Shown here one piece after another: positions 18,218-26,956 of a stretch of DNA of 37,819 nt (the stretch's first letter is position 1; each line of letters opens with the position of its first letter). The stretch covers positions 1-37,819 of the forward strand of contig NZ_AYJW01000037.1 in NCBI RefSeq assembly GCF_000497205.1, written 5' to 3'. The notes beneath the pieces are model-generated. The model was not told the origin of the DNA. It saw nothing but the letters and a program-made list of their open reading frames with translations, and made no database searches. The translations under genes and the position numbers were made by a program. Source of the stretch: Saccharopolyspora rectivirgula DSM 43747. GTDB lineage: Bacteria > Actinomycetota > Actinomycetes > Mycobacteriales > Pseudonocardiaceae.

Positions 18218-19522
18218 GTGCAAATCTTGTGGGGAATCGGCGGCATGCTCGTCGTGCTGCTGCTGGCATTCGCACTGTCCACGAACAGACGGGCCATCCG
18301 ACCGCGCACGGTGCTCGGCGCCTTGCTCATCCAAGTCCTGTTCGCGATCATCGTGCTGCGGTGGGAACCCGGCAAACAAGCTCTCGCAGCCGTCGCCGAC
18401 AGCGTCCAAAAAGTCATCGACTCGTCCAAGGAAGGCATCGACTTCCTCGTCGGTCCCATCCTGCCCTCCGAAGGCACCGTGGTGGCCTTCCAGGTGCTGC
18501 CGGTCATCGTCTTCGTAGCCTCCCTCACCGCAGTGCTGTACCACTGGAACATCCTGCAGTGGGTGGTCCGGATCATCGGTGGTGGCCTGCAGAAGGTGCT
18601 GGGCACCAGCAAACCGGAATCGCTCAACGCCACGGCCAACATCTTCCTCGGGCAGACTGAGGCGCCCCTGCTGGTGCGCCCCTACCTGCCCAACATGACC
18701 CGGTCCGAGTTCTTCGCGGTGATGGTGGGCGGCCTGGCGACCGTGGCCGGCAGCGTGATGGTCGGCTACTCGCTGATGGGAGCCGATCTGAAGCACTTGA
18801 TCGCAGCCAGCTTCATGGCCGCTCCTGCCGGGTTGCTGATGGCCAAGATCATCGTCCCGGAAACCGAGGAGCTGAAAACCGACCACCTCACTCCCCGCGA
18901 AGGGGTCTCCGACGCCACGAGGGGAGAAGCGACCGAAGAGGACGGCGACGAGTCCGAGTCCGAGTCCGCCAGCTCGGCGGCGCTGGCGGAATCCCTGACC
19001 GGAGAAAAACCGCGCAACGTCATCGACGCCGCGGCCACCGGAGCCGCTGACGGTCTCCGGTTGGCGCTCAACGTCGGCGCCATGCTGTTCGCGTTCGTCT
19101 CCCTGGTCGCCTTGCTCAACCTCATCCTCGGAGCCCTCGGCGGACTGTTCGGCGCTCCGGACCTGACATTGCAGCAGATCCTGGGTTACATCTTCTCCCC
19201 GCTCATGTGGGTGATCGGGGTTCCTTGGGAGGAAGCCGTCGCGGCCGGTGGATTCGTCGGCGAGAAATTGGTGCTCAACGAATTCGTCGCGTTCGCCGAT
19301 TTCGGCCCTCAAGTCGAGCAATTCAGCGAGAAAAGTGCGACCATCATCACTTTCGCCTTGACCGGTTTCGCGAACGTCGGATCGCTGGGAATCCTGCTCG
19401 GCGGCCTCGGCGGCATGGTGCCGAACCGGCGCAGCTGGATCGCCCAATACGGCATCCGCGCGATCCTCGGCGGCACACTGGCCAATCTGCTCAGTGCCGC
19501 GATCGCCGGCATTCTGGTCTGA
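18218..19522 (+). CDS. nupC: NupC-type concentrative nucleoside transporter
   Basis: A 434-residue CNT-family permease with an N-terminal Nucleos_tra2_N segment, a gate domain and a Nucleos_tra2_C half. Family motifs include GQTEAPLLVRPYL (145-157), where Gln and Glu bind the nucleoside, and VLNEFVAF near the C-terminus. These proteins import nucleosides with protons or sodium. The start is GTG 18218, 6 nt after GGGGAGG; the open frame extends 37 codons further. A polar loop (about 215-268) rich in Glu, Asp and Ser, with an ESESES run, separates the two halves; it is longer and more acidic than in E. coli NupC. The gene stands alone and ends in a strong hairpin. Confidence 0.88.
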   Translation: MQILWGIGGMLVVLLLAFALSTNRRAIRPRTVLGALLIQVLFAIIVLRWEPGKQALAAVADSVQKVIDSSKEGIDFLVGPILPSEGTVVAFQVLPVIVFVASLTAVLYHWNILQWVVRIIGGGLQKVLGTSKPESLNATANIFLGQTEAPLLVRPYLPNMTRSEFFAVMVGGLATVAGSVMVGYSLMGADLKHLIAASFMAAPAGLLMAKIIVPETEELKTDHLTPREGVSDATRGEATEEDGDESESESASSAALAESLTGEKPRNVIDAAATGAADGLRLALNVGAMLFAFVSLVALLNLILGALGGLFGAPDLTLQQILGYIFSPLMWVIGVPWEEAVAAGGFVGEKLVLNEFVAFADFGPQVEQFSEKSATIITFALTGFANVGSLGILLGGLGGMVPNRRSWIAQYGIRAILGGTLANLLSAAIAGILV

Positions 19523-19535
19523 AGAACGAATTCCA

Positions 19536-19575
19536 GCGAAGAGGTCCTGGTGGTCCGCCACCAGGACCTCTTCGC
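19536..19575 (+). terminator. Perfect 18-bp hairpin after nupC
   Basis: Two 18-nt arms (19536-19553 and 19558-19575) are exactly complementary around a 4-nt TCCG loop, 13 bp after the nupC stop. It is the longest perfect stem that I find in the window. No T-run follows. Confidence 0.75.
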
Positions 19576-19784
19576 GTTCCAGGGGCGGAAAGCACCTCGG
19601 CAGTTCGAATACGACCGCACTGGACGAAGATTTTCCACTGTAGATATTCCGCTGTCCGGACGACCACGGCGCACGACGTGTTGCAAGAGGAGCAACACCG
19701 CTACAACTGAAAGTGGCAGGACTGGGGGTCAACTGCCTATTCTGGATTAACGCAGGACCGCCAGTCGGATTATGCAGAGCTGCC

Positions 19785-19811
19785 GGATAGCAGCAAAGCG
19801 GATAGCCTATC
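19785..19811. promoter_or_regulatory. GGATAG repeats upstream of idi
   Basis: GGATAG occurs at 19785-19790 and 19800-19805, 15 bp apart start to start. The second is followed by an inverted CTATC (19807-19811), forming GATAG-C-CTATC. It lies about 115-140 bp upstream of idi and may be an operator or promoter element. Confidence 0.3.
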
Positions 19812-19925
19812 GGCCGATCCCAGCGGTCAGACCAAGATCGTAAAGTGAACGCCGTCGTTTACGACGTCGTAGGCCACCACAAGCCGTCCGGACCGGCCAC
19901 AGTGGCAATCAAGGAGGTAGTTCAC

Positions 19926-20498
19926 GTGGAACAGGTGGTTCTGCTCGACGATTCGGGTCAAGCGATCGGCGTGGCAGACAAGTCAACAGTGCACCACCCG
20001 GAGACCCCGCTGCACCTGGCGTTCTCCTGCTACGTCTTCAACGGTCGCGGCGAGTTCTTGCTGACCCAGCGAGCACACCACAAGAAAACGTGGCCGGGCG
20101 TCTGGACCAACACCTGCTGCGGACACCCCGCTCCGGAAGAGCCGGTGGAGGAAGCGATCACGCGACGTCTGCGCGAGGAACTCGGCCTGACCGTGCACAC
20201 CTTGCAGCTGGCGCTTCCCCGGTTCCGCTACCGGGCCGTGATGGACAACGGCGTGGTCGAGAACGAGATGTGCCCGGTCTTCGTCGCGTTCACCGACGAG
20301 CAGCCACAGCCCAACCCGGAAGAAGTGGCGAACACCCGCTGGGTCGACTGGGCCAAGTTCAGCGATGACGTGATCGCTGGCCAGGCCGATGTTTCTCCGT
20401 GGTGCCAGGAGCAGGTCCCGCAGCTGGTCAAGCTGGGACCGAACCCGCTCGCCTGGCCCGCGGGCAGGGAAACCGAGCTTCCCGCGGCCGCTCGCTGA
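19926..20498 (+). CDS. idi: Isopentenyl-diphosphate delta-isomerase, type I
   Basis: A 190-residue Nudix-fold isomerase that interconverts isopentenyl and dimethylallyl diphosphate. Catalytic Cys65 lies in NTCCGHP, the partner glutamate in VENEMCPVF (Glu114), and the metal-binding Nudix-like helix is EEAITRRLREELGL (75-88). His24 and His30 lie in the metal-site region. The start is GTG 19926, because AGGAGG lies 8 nt before it; the frame opens 81 nt earlier. No other isoprenoid gene is nearby, so it is probably the housekeeping copy of an MEP-pathway organism. Confidence 0.95.
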   Translation: MEQVVLLDDSGQAIGVADKSTVHHPETPLHLAFSCYVFNGRGEFLLTQRAHHKKTWPGVWTNTCCGHPAPEEPVEEAITRRLREELGLTVHTLQLALPRFRYRAVMDNGVVENEMCPVFVAFTDEQPQPNPEEVANTRWVDWAKFSDDVIAGQADVSPWCQEQVPQLVKLGPNPLAWPAGRETELPAAAR

Positions 20499-20800
20499 AA
20501 CAGGCGAGACGCGAATTCAGGATCACCCGCTCGGCAGCATTCGGCCACGGCAGGGCAGCGCTGCCCCGCGCTCACCGGAAGACTTCACGGCCTCCCGGAG
20601 GCGTTCGCCGGTACCACAATGCTGCTGGGCACTGTTTTCGGGAACAGCCGCAGCACAGCACGGCTGTTCCCGAAAACCGAGCACGGCCTGGCCTGAAGCC
20701 GCTGCTCCTCGCTCCTCCAAGCGCTCCGCTCCCACCGCACCGATCGGAGCAGCTCGAACGTCCCGGGCCCACCCGGTCACCACGGCAGCCCCGCCACGCT
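20499..20800. other. 302-bp region between convergent idi and DLH genes
   Basis: It contains one strong terminator hairpin (20634-20677). I see no gene or RNA in the rest. Confidence 0.6.
20634..20677. terminator. Bidirectional 17-bp hairpin between idi and DLH gene
   Basis: A perfect 17-bp stem (20634-20650 with 20661-20677) and a 10-nt loop lie between convergent genes. The stem base carries GTTTTC on one side and GAAAAC on the other, so either transcript gets a short U stretch within the stem. Confidence 0.75.
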
Positions 20801-21370
20801 TCAGAGCGACTCGATGAACGCCAGCGCCACCCGCCAGGCCTCTTCAGCCGCTTGCGCGTCGTGGTCCGGCAGGTCCGGGTCGGTGAACAGGTGACCGACG
20901 CCGGGATAGCGGAACACCTCGACATCGGCCCCGGCACGCTGCATCTGCAGGTACCAGGAGTTCAGCCAGTCGTGTGGCTCGAGGTGGTCGGGGTCGGCCA
21001 CGTGCAGCTGCACCGGCAGGTCGTCGACCGCGGCGTCCGCAGCGATGTCAGCGGTGCCGTGGAACAGCAGCAGGCCGCGGGCTTTCTCGTCCGCCAGCGC
21101 CAGGGTCTGCGCGATGGCAGCACCCAGGGAAAAGCCCGCGTACAGCACTCCCCGCTCGCTGTGCGGAGCCGCGGCCCGCACAGCGCGGTGCAGCAGTTCG
21201 TCCCGCCCGATCTCGTCGGCCAGCCGCATGCCCTCCTCCACCGAGTCCGCGGTCCGACCGTCGAACAGGTCGGGGACGTGGACCTCGTGGCCGGCGGCGC
21301 GCAACCGATCGGCAGCGGCGTGCACGGCAGGCCGCAAGCCGTATGCCGAATGCAACAAGAGGATGTCCAT
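20801..21370 (-). CDS. Dienelactone-hydrolase-family alpha/beta hydrolase
   Basis: A 189-residue alpha/beta-hydrolase of the DLH family. The nucleophile elbow is GFSLGAA with Ser81 where true dienelactone hydrolases have Cys. The likely acid is Asp126 or Asp128 (VADPDHLEPHDW) and the base His160 (YPGVGHLF). The sequence starts MDILLLHSAYGLRP, as in other short actinobacterial members of unknown substrate. ATG 21370 is chosen on that basis; ATG 21379 is possible, and neither has a good ribosome site. It follows the aldolase of the polyol operon by 116 bp on the same strand and may be its last gene or separate. Confidence 0.83.
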   Translation of the reverse strand: MDILLLHSAYGLRPAVHAAADRLRAAGHEVHVPDLFDGRTADSVEEGMRLADEIGRDELLHRAVRAAAPHSERGVLYAGFSLGAAIAQTLALADEKARGLLLFHGTADIAADAAVDDLPVQLHVADPDHLEPHDWLNSWYLQMQRAGADVEVFRYPGVGHLFTDPDLPDHDAQAAEEAWRVALAFIESL

Positions 21371-21486
21371 AGCAGACATCAAAGCAGTCGCGCACACGAT
21401 CTTGAGAACGCCCCGGCGGCGTCCGCTGCTGGAGTCGACGCGGTGATCGCCACGTCAGGTCGGACCCGCCGCAAGCGCTCCAGCGC

Positions 21487-22152
21487 TCACCGACCGCTCG
21501 GCCGGCGCTGCCCGTAGTCGGCGAACTGGGCGGCGACCCGCTCCAGCTCGGCGTCGTCGAGCAGCCTGGGGTCACCGACCTGCCGTGCGGTCAGCCACAG
21601 CTGGCACAACCACTCCAGCTGCCGAGCCCGGTTGTAGGCCTGCCGCAGGTTCTTCCCGATGGTGACGGTGCCGTGGTTGCGCAAGACGCACCCGGTCCGC
21701 CCGGCCAGCGCCACCGACATCGACTCGGCCAGCTCCGCGGTGCCGTACGTGGCGTACTCCGCCACCCGCACCCGACCGCCGAAATCGACCAGCTGGTAGT
21801 GCACCGCTGGAACGTCGTCGCGCAGCAGGGAGAGGGCGGTCGCGTGCAGCGAGTGGGTGTGGACCACCGCGCCCGCGTCGTGCCGCTGGTACGCCATCAG
21901 GTGCATCGGGAGCTCGGAGGTGGGGCGCAACTCGCCGTCCACCACTTCCCCGTCCAAGTCCACCAGCGGAACATCGGGCTCGGTCAACTCGTCGTAGTCG
22001 ACCCCCGAAGGGGTCACCGCGATCAGGTCGCCGCACCGGACCGAGACGTTCCCGGACGTTCCGACGACCAGGCCGTCCGCCGTCATCCGCTGCGCGATGT
22101 CGATGACAGCACGGCGCTGTTCCGCCAGGCGAACCGAGTGCTCCACACCCAT
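21487..22152 (-). CDS. Class II aldolase/adducin-family sugar-phosphate aldolase
   Basis: A 221-residue zinc-dependent class II aldolase of the FucA/AraD/OtnC type. Phosphate-binding TSGNVSVR (32-39) and TPSG, catalytic Glu80 in SELPMH, zinc ligands His98 and His100 in VVHTHS, and a third histidine in LRNHGT are all present. Such enzymes split ketose-1-phosphates into dihydroxyacetone phosphate and an aldehyde, epimerise pentulose phosphates or decarboxylate 3-oxo-tetronate phosphates; which of these applies cannot be told. The start is 4 nt after the RpiB stop, so it is in the same operon, where it may make the DHAP or aldehyde end product of the polyol route. Confidence 0.86.
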   Translation of the reverse strand: MGVEHSVRLAEQRRAVIDIAQRMTADGLVVGTSGNVSVRCGDLIAVTPSGVDYDELTEPDVPLVDLDGEVVDGELRPTSELPMHLMAYQRHDAGAVVHTHSLHATALSLLRDDVPAVHYQLVDFGGRVRVAEYATYGTAELAESMSVALAGRTGCVLRNHGTVTIGKNLRQAYNRARQLEWLCQLWLTARQVGDPRLLDDAELERVAAQFADYGQRRPSGR

Positions 22153-22156
22153 CCTC

Positions 22157-22633
22157 TCAACACGCGATCCCGGAAGCTTCGTAGTCGCTGATGGCCGCGA
22201 CTTTCTTCGCCGACGGCGAGAGCTCGTCGAACTGGTAGTCCAGCCATTCGGAGGCCAGTTTACGGGCGAGCTCCAATCCGATGACCCGCTCTCCGAAGCA
22301 CAGCACCTGGGCGTTGTTGCTCAGCACCGAACGCTCCACCGAGTAGCTGTCGTGCGCGGTCACCGCGCGCACCCCGGGAACCTTGTTGGCGCTGATGGCG
22401 ACTCCCAAACCGGTTCCGCACACCAGCAGCGCGCGGTCGGCTCGCCCCTCGGCGACCATCCGCGCGGCCGCCACCGCGATGTGCGGGTAAGCGGTCGGGT
22501 CGTCCCCGTTCACGCCGACGTCCACCACCTCGCCCACCCGGGGATCCGCCTGCAGATCCCGTTTCAAAGCGTCCTTGTAGTGGACGCCGGCGTCGTCCGC
22601 GCCCACGACGATCCGGTACTTCTGCTCACCCAC
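22157..22633 (-). CDS. rpiB: RpiB/LacA-family sugar-phosphate isomerase (Cys type)
   Basis: A 158-residue RpiB-fold isomerase. Cys72 in LLVCGTGLG is the ring-proton base, and [37 protein letters not shown] is the conserved core. From memory, the housekeeping RpiB of M. tuberculosis has Glu instead of this Cys, while the erythritol-type isomerases (EryI and relatives) keep Cys and this SVER..SNNAQVL pattern. It is therefore more likely a tetrose- or pentose-phosphate isomerase of this cluster than the general ribose-5-phosphate isomerase. GTG 22633 is chosen because GGGAGG lies 8 nt before it; a GTG overlapping the kinase stop is the alternative. Confidence 0.87.
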   Translation of the reverse strand: MGEQKYRIVVGADDAGVHYKDALKRDLQADPRVGEVVDVGVNGDDPTAYPHIAVAAARMVAEGRADRALLVCGTGLGVAISANKVPGVRAVTAHDSYSVERSVLSNNAQVLCFGERVIGLELARKLASEWLDYQFDELSPSAKKVAAISDYEASGIAC

Positions 22634-22650
22634 GGCTTCGACCTCCCTGT

Positions 22651-24384
22651 TCACTTCTCGTCCTCAGCAGCCAGCACGTCACCGATGCGGTTGAGCACCA
22701 GAGCCAGCGAAACAGCCCCGGGGTCGGGCGTCCCGAGACTGCGTTCGGCCAGTGGCCGGGCCCGGCCGGTGCGCGGCCGCAGATCGGCCGTGGCACGTGC
22801 TGCTTTCTCCGCGGCATCGGCCGCCTGCCGCCAGGCATCGGCCACACCGGTGCCGTTGTCGACCGCTCGCTGCAGCTGTTCGACGAATGGGACCAGGGCG
22901 TCCACCAGCGTCTTGTCCCCTGGTTGCGCACCACCGAGCCGCTGCACAGCTGCGCGCGCCGCCTCGGCCGCGGCAGTGATGTCCGCTGCTGCTGGAGCGC
23001 GGTCGCTGGGGAGCTGCTGCCCGAAGGAGCGCAACGCCGCTCCCCACAGCGCTCCCGACGTGCCGCCGGCTTTCGCCGCCCACGCGCCACCAGCTGCGGC
23101 CAACACCGACGCCGGGCTGCCCCGCTCCGCTTCGGCCTCGGCAGCCGCCAGCGCGGCGCTGCTGCCCCGGGTCATGCCCCGGCCGTGGTCGCCGTCGCCC
23201 GCCACCGCGTCCAGTTCCCCGAGCTCTGCCTCGGATTCGCGCAGGACTTCAGCCACCGAGCGCAGCACCCGGGCCGCGCACCGAGCGGTGCGCCGCCCCT
23301 CGGCGGAGACAATTTCCACAGAGGACTCACTCGCGGACCCTGGAAGCAGAACGTCCTCTTCAGACTCATCGGTGTCCGCGATCTGAACGCTCCCCTTGCG
23401 GTACGCTGGCGTGTCCACCGGGGCCAGCCAAAGCCGCTCCAGTTCCTCGTCCAACCAGGTCAGTGTCAACGAGCAACCAGCCATGTCCAAACTGGTGACG
23501 AGTTCGCCCACCTCCGGCGCGACGACTTCAACGCCCTCCCGGTCGAGCAGTTCCGCGACCGTCTTCCACACCACGAAGAGCTCTTCGTACTTCGTGGCAC
23601 CGAGCCCGTTGAGGATCGCGGTCACCTTCGGCCGTTCGATGCCGTCCGGCGCTTCAGCCAGCAACCGCTCCACCAGTGTGCTGGCCAGTTCGGCCGCGGT
23701 GGGCATCCTGGTTTCGGACACCCCCGGTTCCCCGTGGATGCCCAGGCCCAGTCCCATGTGCCCAGCAGGAACCTCGAAGAGCGGTTTGTCCTGCCCCGGC
23801 AGGGTGCAGCCGGCGAAAGCCACGCCCAGGCTGCGGGTGCGAGCGTTGGCGTGCTCCGCCACCCGCACCACTTCGTCGAGCGAGTACCCCTCTTCAGCTG
23901 CCGCGGAAGCTATTTTGAACACCACGAAATCACCGGCCACTCCGCGGCGACTGCTCGTTTGACCTGCCGGAGCGCTCGCGATGTCGTCGGTCACGACGAC
24001 GTTGTGGGCCGGGATCCCCTCCTGCTGCAGCCGCTCCACGGCAAGCCCGAAGTTCATGTTGTCGCCGGCGTAGTTGCCGAACGAGAACACCACCCCGGCT
24101 CCCCGGTCGACGGCTCGCCCCACCGAGTAGACGTCCTCGGCCGACGGCGAGGTGAAGATGTTGCCGATCACCGCGCCATCGGCGAATCCGGGGCCGACCA
24201 CACCGCAGAAGGCGGGGTAGTGCCCCGAGCCACCGCCGGTGACCACGGCGACCTTGCCCCGGCGCGGTCGGTGCGCGCGCACCACACCGCCCGGCACCTG
24301 ACGCACGTACTGGGGGTGGGCGGCGACGAAACCGGCCACCATGTCCTCGGTGAAGGACGCGGGGTCGTTGTACAGACGTGTCAT
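22651..24384 (-). CDS. DhaK-DhaL fused dihydroxyacetone/erythrulose-type kinase
   Basis: A 577-residue single-chain ATP-dependent Dak kinase. The DhaK half (1-335) has [10 protein letters not shown] (50-59) and His217 (GLGIHGEPG), which binds the substrate carbonyl covalently. The DhaL half (about 370-577) has the ATP/Mg site [10 protein letters not shown] (395-404). Family members phosphorylate dihydroxyacetone; the mycobacterial tetritol pathways use homologues for D- and L-erythrulose. The pairing with a Cys-type RpiB and a polyol permease favours a ketotetrose or similar ketose. The ATG overlaps the FGGY kinase stop as ATGA; the frame upstream of it is non-coding. The linker between halves (about 330-362) is acidic. 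Confidence 0.9.
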   Translation of the reverse strand: MTRLYNDPASFTEDMVAGFVAAHPQYVRQVPGGVVRAHRPRRGKVAVVTGGGSGHYPAFCGVVGPGFADGAVIGNIFTSPSAEDVYSVGRAVDRGAGVVFSFGNYAGDNMNFGLAVERLQQEGIPAHNVVVTDDIASAPAGQTSSRRGVAGDFVVFKIASAAAEEGYSLDEVVRVAEHANARTRSLGVAFAGCTLPGQDKPLFEVPAGHMGLGLGIHGEPGVSETRMPTAAELASTLVERLLAEAPDGIERPKVTAILNGLGATKYEELFVVWKTVAELLDREGVEVVAPEVGELVTSLDMAGCSLTLTWLDEELERLWLAPVDTPAYRKGSVQIADTDESEEDVLLPGSASESSVEIVSAEGRRTARCAARVLRSVAEVLRESEAELGELDAVAGDGDHGRGMTRGSSAALAAAEAEAERGSPASVLAAAGGAWAAKAGGTSGALWGAALRSFGQQLPSDRAPAAADITAAAEAARAAVQRLGGAQPGDKTLVDALVPFVEQLQRAVDNGTGVADAWRQAADAAEKAARATADLRPRTGRARPLAERSLGTPDPGAVSLALVLNRIGDVLAAEDEK

Positions 24385-25859
24385 CGCAGACTCCCCGGAG
24401 CGCCTCGCTGCCACAGCGGGCGAGCGTTCTCGATCGTGTCCAAATAGGCGCGGTAACCGCGCTCGTAGAACTCAGCTGCTCGTGGTTCGGGGTGCACGGT
24501 GCGGCGCTCGGCGGCCCACCGCTCGTGGTCCACGGGGTCGCCCAACGCCGCCCAGGCCGCCATGGCCGCTCCCCGCGCGCCCACTCCTTCTTCCAGGGGC
24601 ACGTGCACCGGGCGGCCGAGCACATCGGCGAATACCTGGCTCCACGCGGTCGACCTGGCTCCCCCGCCGCACGCCGAGACCTCTCCGGTGAGTCCGGCGG
24701 CTTCCAGGTTGTGCCGCGCGGCATAGGCCACCGCCTCGCACATCGCCCGCACCAGATCGCCCGGAGTGGTGTCCAAGGACAGCCCGGTGAACTGACCGCG
24801 CGCGTTCGGTTCGACGAACGGGGCGCGCTCCCCGGAGCTGGACAGGAACGACAGCGCCGCCACCCCGTTCGCACCGGGACTGCTGCTGCCCAGCAGCGAT
24901 TCCAGCTGCGACACGTCCACCCCGACCACGCGCAGCACCCAGTCGAGGTTGGCGGTGCCGACCATGGCCGGCATGACCCGCAAGTAGTGCTGCGGATACG
25001 GGGTGGCCAACCACATCCCCGCCGGTTCGCCGTCCGGTTCGACGACCACCTCGTCGCGCAGCACTTGGCACCCCAGCGTCGTGCCGATCACCAGCACGCC
25101 GTCCCCGGGGTTTCGCACCCCAGCCCCGAAAGCGCAGGAGGGAAGGTCGAACGGGCCGGCGGACACCGGCAGCCCGGCGGGCAGGTCCAGCAGCTCGGCG
25201 CTGGACTTGGTCAGCGCGAAGAGCTTGCCCCGCGGCGCTGGTTCGGCCAACAGGTCGCGGTGCTCCGCCAGCCCGCACGCCCGCAGCGCTTCTGCCGAGT
25301 AGGTCCGCTGGCGCACGTCGAGGAACGGCATGGACGCGTCCGAGGCGTCCACGGTGATCTCACCGGTGAACCGGTGGACGATGGCGTCCACGCAGTACCC
25401 GGCAACAGCTGCGCGCTCCAGGCGTTCCGGCTCTTCTTCGGCCAGGTGGGCCAGCAACGGTCCGGCGCATCCGGGGAACATGCCCGCTCCGGTGAGCGAA
25501 TGCACCTCGCGGGAAACCCCGGTGCGCTCCCAGTCGGCCAGCACCTGGGCCGCGCGGGCGTCGAGCCACGAGATCGCCGGGCCGACCGGCTGGCCGCTGT
25601 GGTCCCGCAACCACAACCCATCGCCCTGACCGGTGATCGCCAGCGCTTCCACCGGCACCTGCGCCAGGGCCGCGTCGGCGCTGACCGCGCGGACCACCTG
25701 CACGACCGAGTCGATGACCTCGTCGAGGTCCTGTTCGACACGTCCGCCCGGCAACCGGTGCAGCGAGCTGCGCACGCTCCGGGTGACCACCGCGGTGCCG
25801 TCCCGCCTCAGCAGCGACGCCTTGGTCACCGAGGTGCCGACGTCGACCCCGATGATCAT
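24381..25859 (-). CDS. FGGY-family carbohydrate kinase, EryA-like
   Basis: A 492-residue FGGY kinase of the ribokinase/hexokinase/actin fold. It starts MIIGVDVGTSVTKAS (ATP phosphate loop), has ITGQGDGLWL (75-84) and SWLDARA (98-104), the likely catalytic Asp238 in GPFDLPS, and the C-terminal CGGGARSTAWSQVFADVLG nucleotide site. The GQGDG and WLDARA pattern resembles Brucella erythritol kinase EryA, as I recall it, more than xylulokinase or glycerol kinase. The likely substrate is a polyol or ketose imported by the neighbouring permease. The start is ATG 25859, overlapping the dehydrogenase stop as ATGA; the open frame continues far upstream as a shadow of that gene. Confidence 0.88.
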   Translation of the reverse strand: MIIGVDVGTSVTKASLLRRDGTAVVTRSVRSSLHRLPGGRVEQDLDEVIDSVVQVVRAVSADAALAQVPVEALAITGQGDGLWLRDHSGQPVGPAISWLDARAAQVLADWERTGVSREVHSLTGAGMFPGCAGPLLAHLAEEEPERLERAAVAGYCVDAIVHRFTGEITVDASDASMPFLDVRQRTYSAEALRACGLAEHRDLLAEPAPRGKLFALTKSSAELLDLPAGLPVSAGPFDLPSCAFGAGVRNPGDGVLVIGTTLGCQVLRDEVVVEPDGEPAGMWLATPYPQHYLRVMPAMVGTANLDWVLRVVGVDVSQLESLLGSSSPGANGVAALSFLSSSGERAPFVEPNARGQFTGLSLDTTPGDLVRAMCEAVAYAARHNLEAAGLTGEVSACGGGARSTAWSQVFADVLGRPVHVPLEEGVGARGAAMAAWAALGDPVDHERWAAERRTVHPEPRAAEFYERGYRAYLDTIENARPLWQRGAPGSLR

Positions 25860-26914
25860 TGCCCCAGCCCTTCGATGCGGTCCAGCACCTCGGGGTTGGC
25901 CACGAACCGCGGCCGCTGCCCGGTGAGGAACCGGTGCGCATCGGCGGCCACGATCTCGGCCGCCCGGTGAGCTGTCTGCCTGGTCGCTCCGGCCAGGTGC
26001 GGTGTGGTGATCACGTTGGGCGCGTCGAACAGCGGCCAGTCCTCGGGCGGCGGTTCGATGTCGTACACGTCCACGGCCAGCGCACCGAGTTTGCCGGACT
26101 TCAGCATTTCCGGCAGGGGCGCGTAGTCCAGCAGGCCGCCTCGGGCGGAGTTGACCAGCACGGCGCCTTTCGGCAGCAGCTTGAGGTTGTCCGCGTTGAG
26201 CAGGTGCCGGGTTTCCGGGGTGAGCCGGGCGTGCAAGCTGACCACCGAACTGCGGCGGAGCAGGGTTTCCAGCGCCACGAGCTCCACCCCGTCCTGGGCG
26301 ACGGCCGCTGGATCCGCATAGGGGTCGGCGACGAGCACGTGAGCTCCGAACGCCTTCAGCACGCGCGCCACGATCTTGCCGATCGCGCCGTAGCCGACCA
26401 GGCCGACGGTGGCGCCGTCCAATTCCAGTCCGGCGTTCTCGTAGGCGTAGTAGTCCCCTCGCCAGTTGCCGGCCTTGAGCTCCGCGTCGGAGCCGGGGAT
26501 CCGGCGCAGCGCGGCCAGGACGAGTCCGACGGCGAATTCGGCTGCTGCGGCGGCGTTGCGCCCGGGTGCGTAGCTGACCACCACCCCGTTCTCGGTGGCC
26601 GCGGCCAGGTCGACGTTCACCGGACCACCCCGGCACACCCCGATGAACTTCAGCTGCGGCGCCTGGCGCAGCACCTCCCCGGTGAACGGCGCCATCTGCG
26701 TGACCGCGATCTCCGCGTCGCCGAGCGCGTCCAGCACCTGCTGCTCGGTTCCGCTGGCTTCGTCGACGTTGCCGACCGGGCCGAACGGCTCCACCGGCCA
26801 AGGCAGCTGGAGGGTGGTGAATTCCAGTTCCAGCTCACCGGCGTTGTGGCGCAGCGCGTCGGCGAACAGCTCGGGCAGGACGAAGTGGTCGCCCGCGGCG
26901 AGAACTCTGGTCAT
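25856..26914 (-). CDS. D-isomer 2-hydroxyacid dehydrogenase family protein
   Basis: A 352-residue NAD-dependent dehydrogenase of the phosphoglycerate/2-hydroxyacid type. The NAD motif is GLVGYGAIG (171-179), and the catalytic residues are Arg258 (NSARGG), Glu287 (DVYDIEP) and His306 (TTPHLAG). It lacks the ACT domain of serine-pathway SerA, so a catabolic role is likely: oxidising or reducing a sugar-acid or keto-acid intermediate. An AAAGGAG ribosome site precedes the ATG. It is the second gene of the operon, 42 nt after the HAD gene. Such an enzyme is not part of the known erythritol or threitol routes, which hints at a different substrate. Confidence 0.88.
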   Translation of the reverse strand: MTRVLAAGDHFVLPELFADALRHNAGELELEFTTLQLPWPVEPFGPVGNVDEASGTEQQVLDALGDAEIAVTQMAPFTGEVLRQAPQLKFIGVCRGGPVNVDLAAATENGVVVSYAPGRNAAAAAEFAVGLVLAALRRIPGSDAELKAGNWRGDYYAYENAGLELDGATVGLVGYGAIGKIVARVLKAFGAHVLVADPYADPAAVAQDGVELVALETLLRRSSVVSLHARLTPETRHLLNADNLKLLPKGAVLVNSARGGLLDYAPLPEMLKSGKLGALAVDVYDIEPPPEDWPLFDAPNVITTPHLAGATRQTAHRAAEIVAADAHRFLTGQRPRFVANPEVLDRIEGLGQ

Positions 26915-26956
26915 CGTGACTCCTTTGTCGGCGATACTTCGGAACGCTGCTGGCGC

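Larger units (their letters stand above)
19523..19925. other. 403-bp region between nupC and idi
   Basis: It holds the nupC terminator (19536-19575), then moderately AT-rich sequence without a recognised gene. GGATAG repeats at 19785-19811 are described separately. TTGCAA (19681-19686) with TACAAC (19702-19707) is a weak promoter guess. AGGAGG (19912-19917) is the idi ribosome site. Confidence 0.5.

Noticed and set aside
20801-21370. Annotation as dienelactone hydrolase of the catechol pathway
   Set aside because: The nucleophile is Ser, not Cys, and the gene lies 14 kb away from ben-cat next to an unrelated operon.
24381-26801. 806-codon frame suggesting an FGGY kinase with a 314-residue N-terminal extension
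   Set aside because: The extension is the shadow of the dehydrogenase gene in another frame. The kinase proper starts at ATG 25859 in an ATGA overlap.
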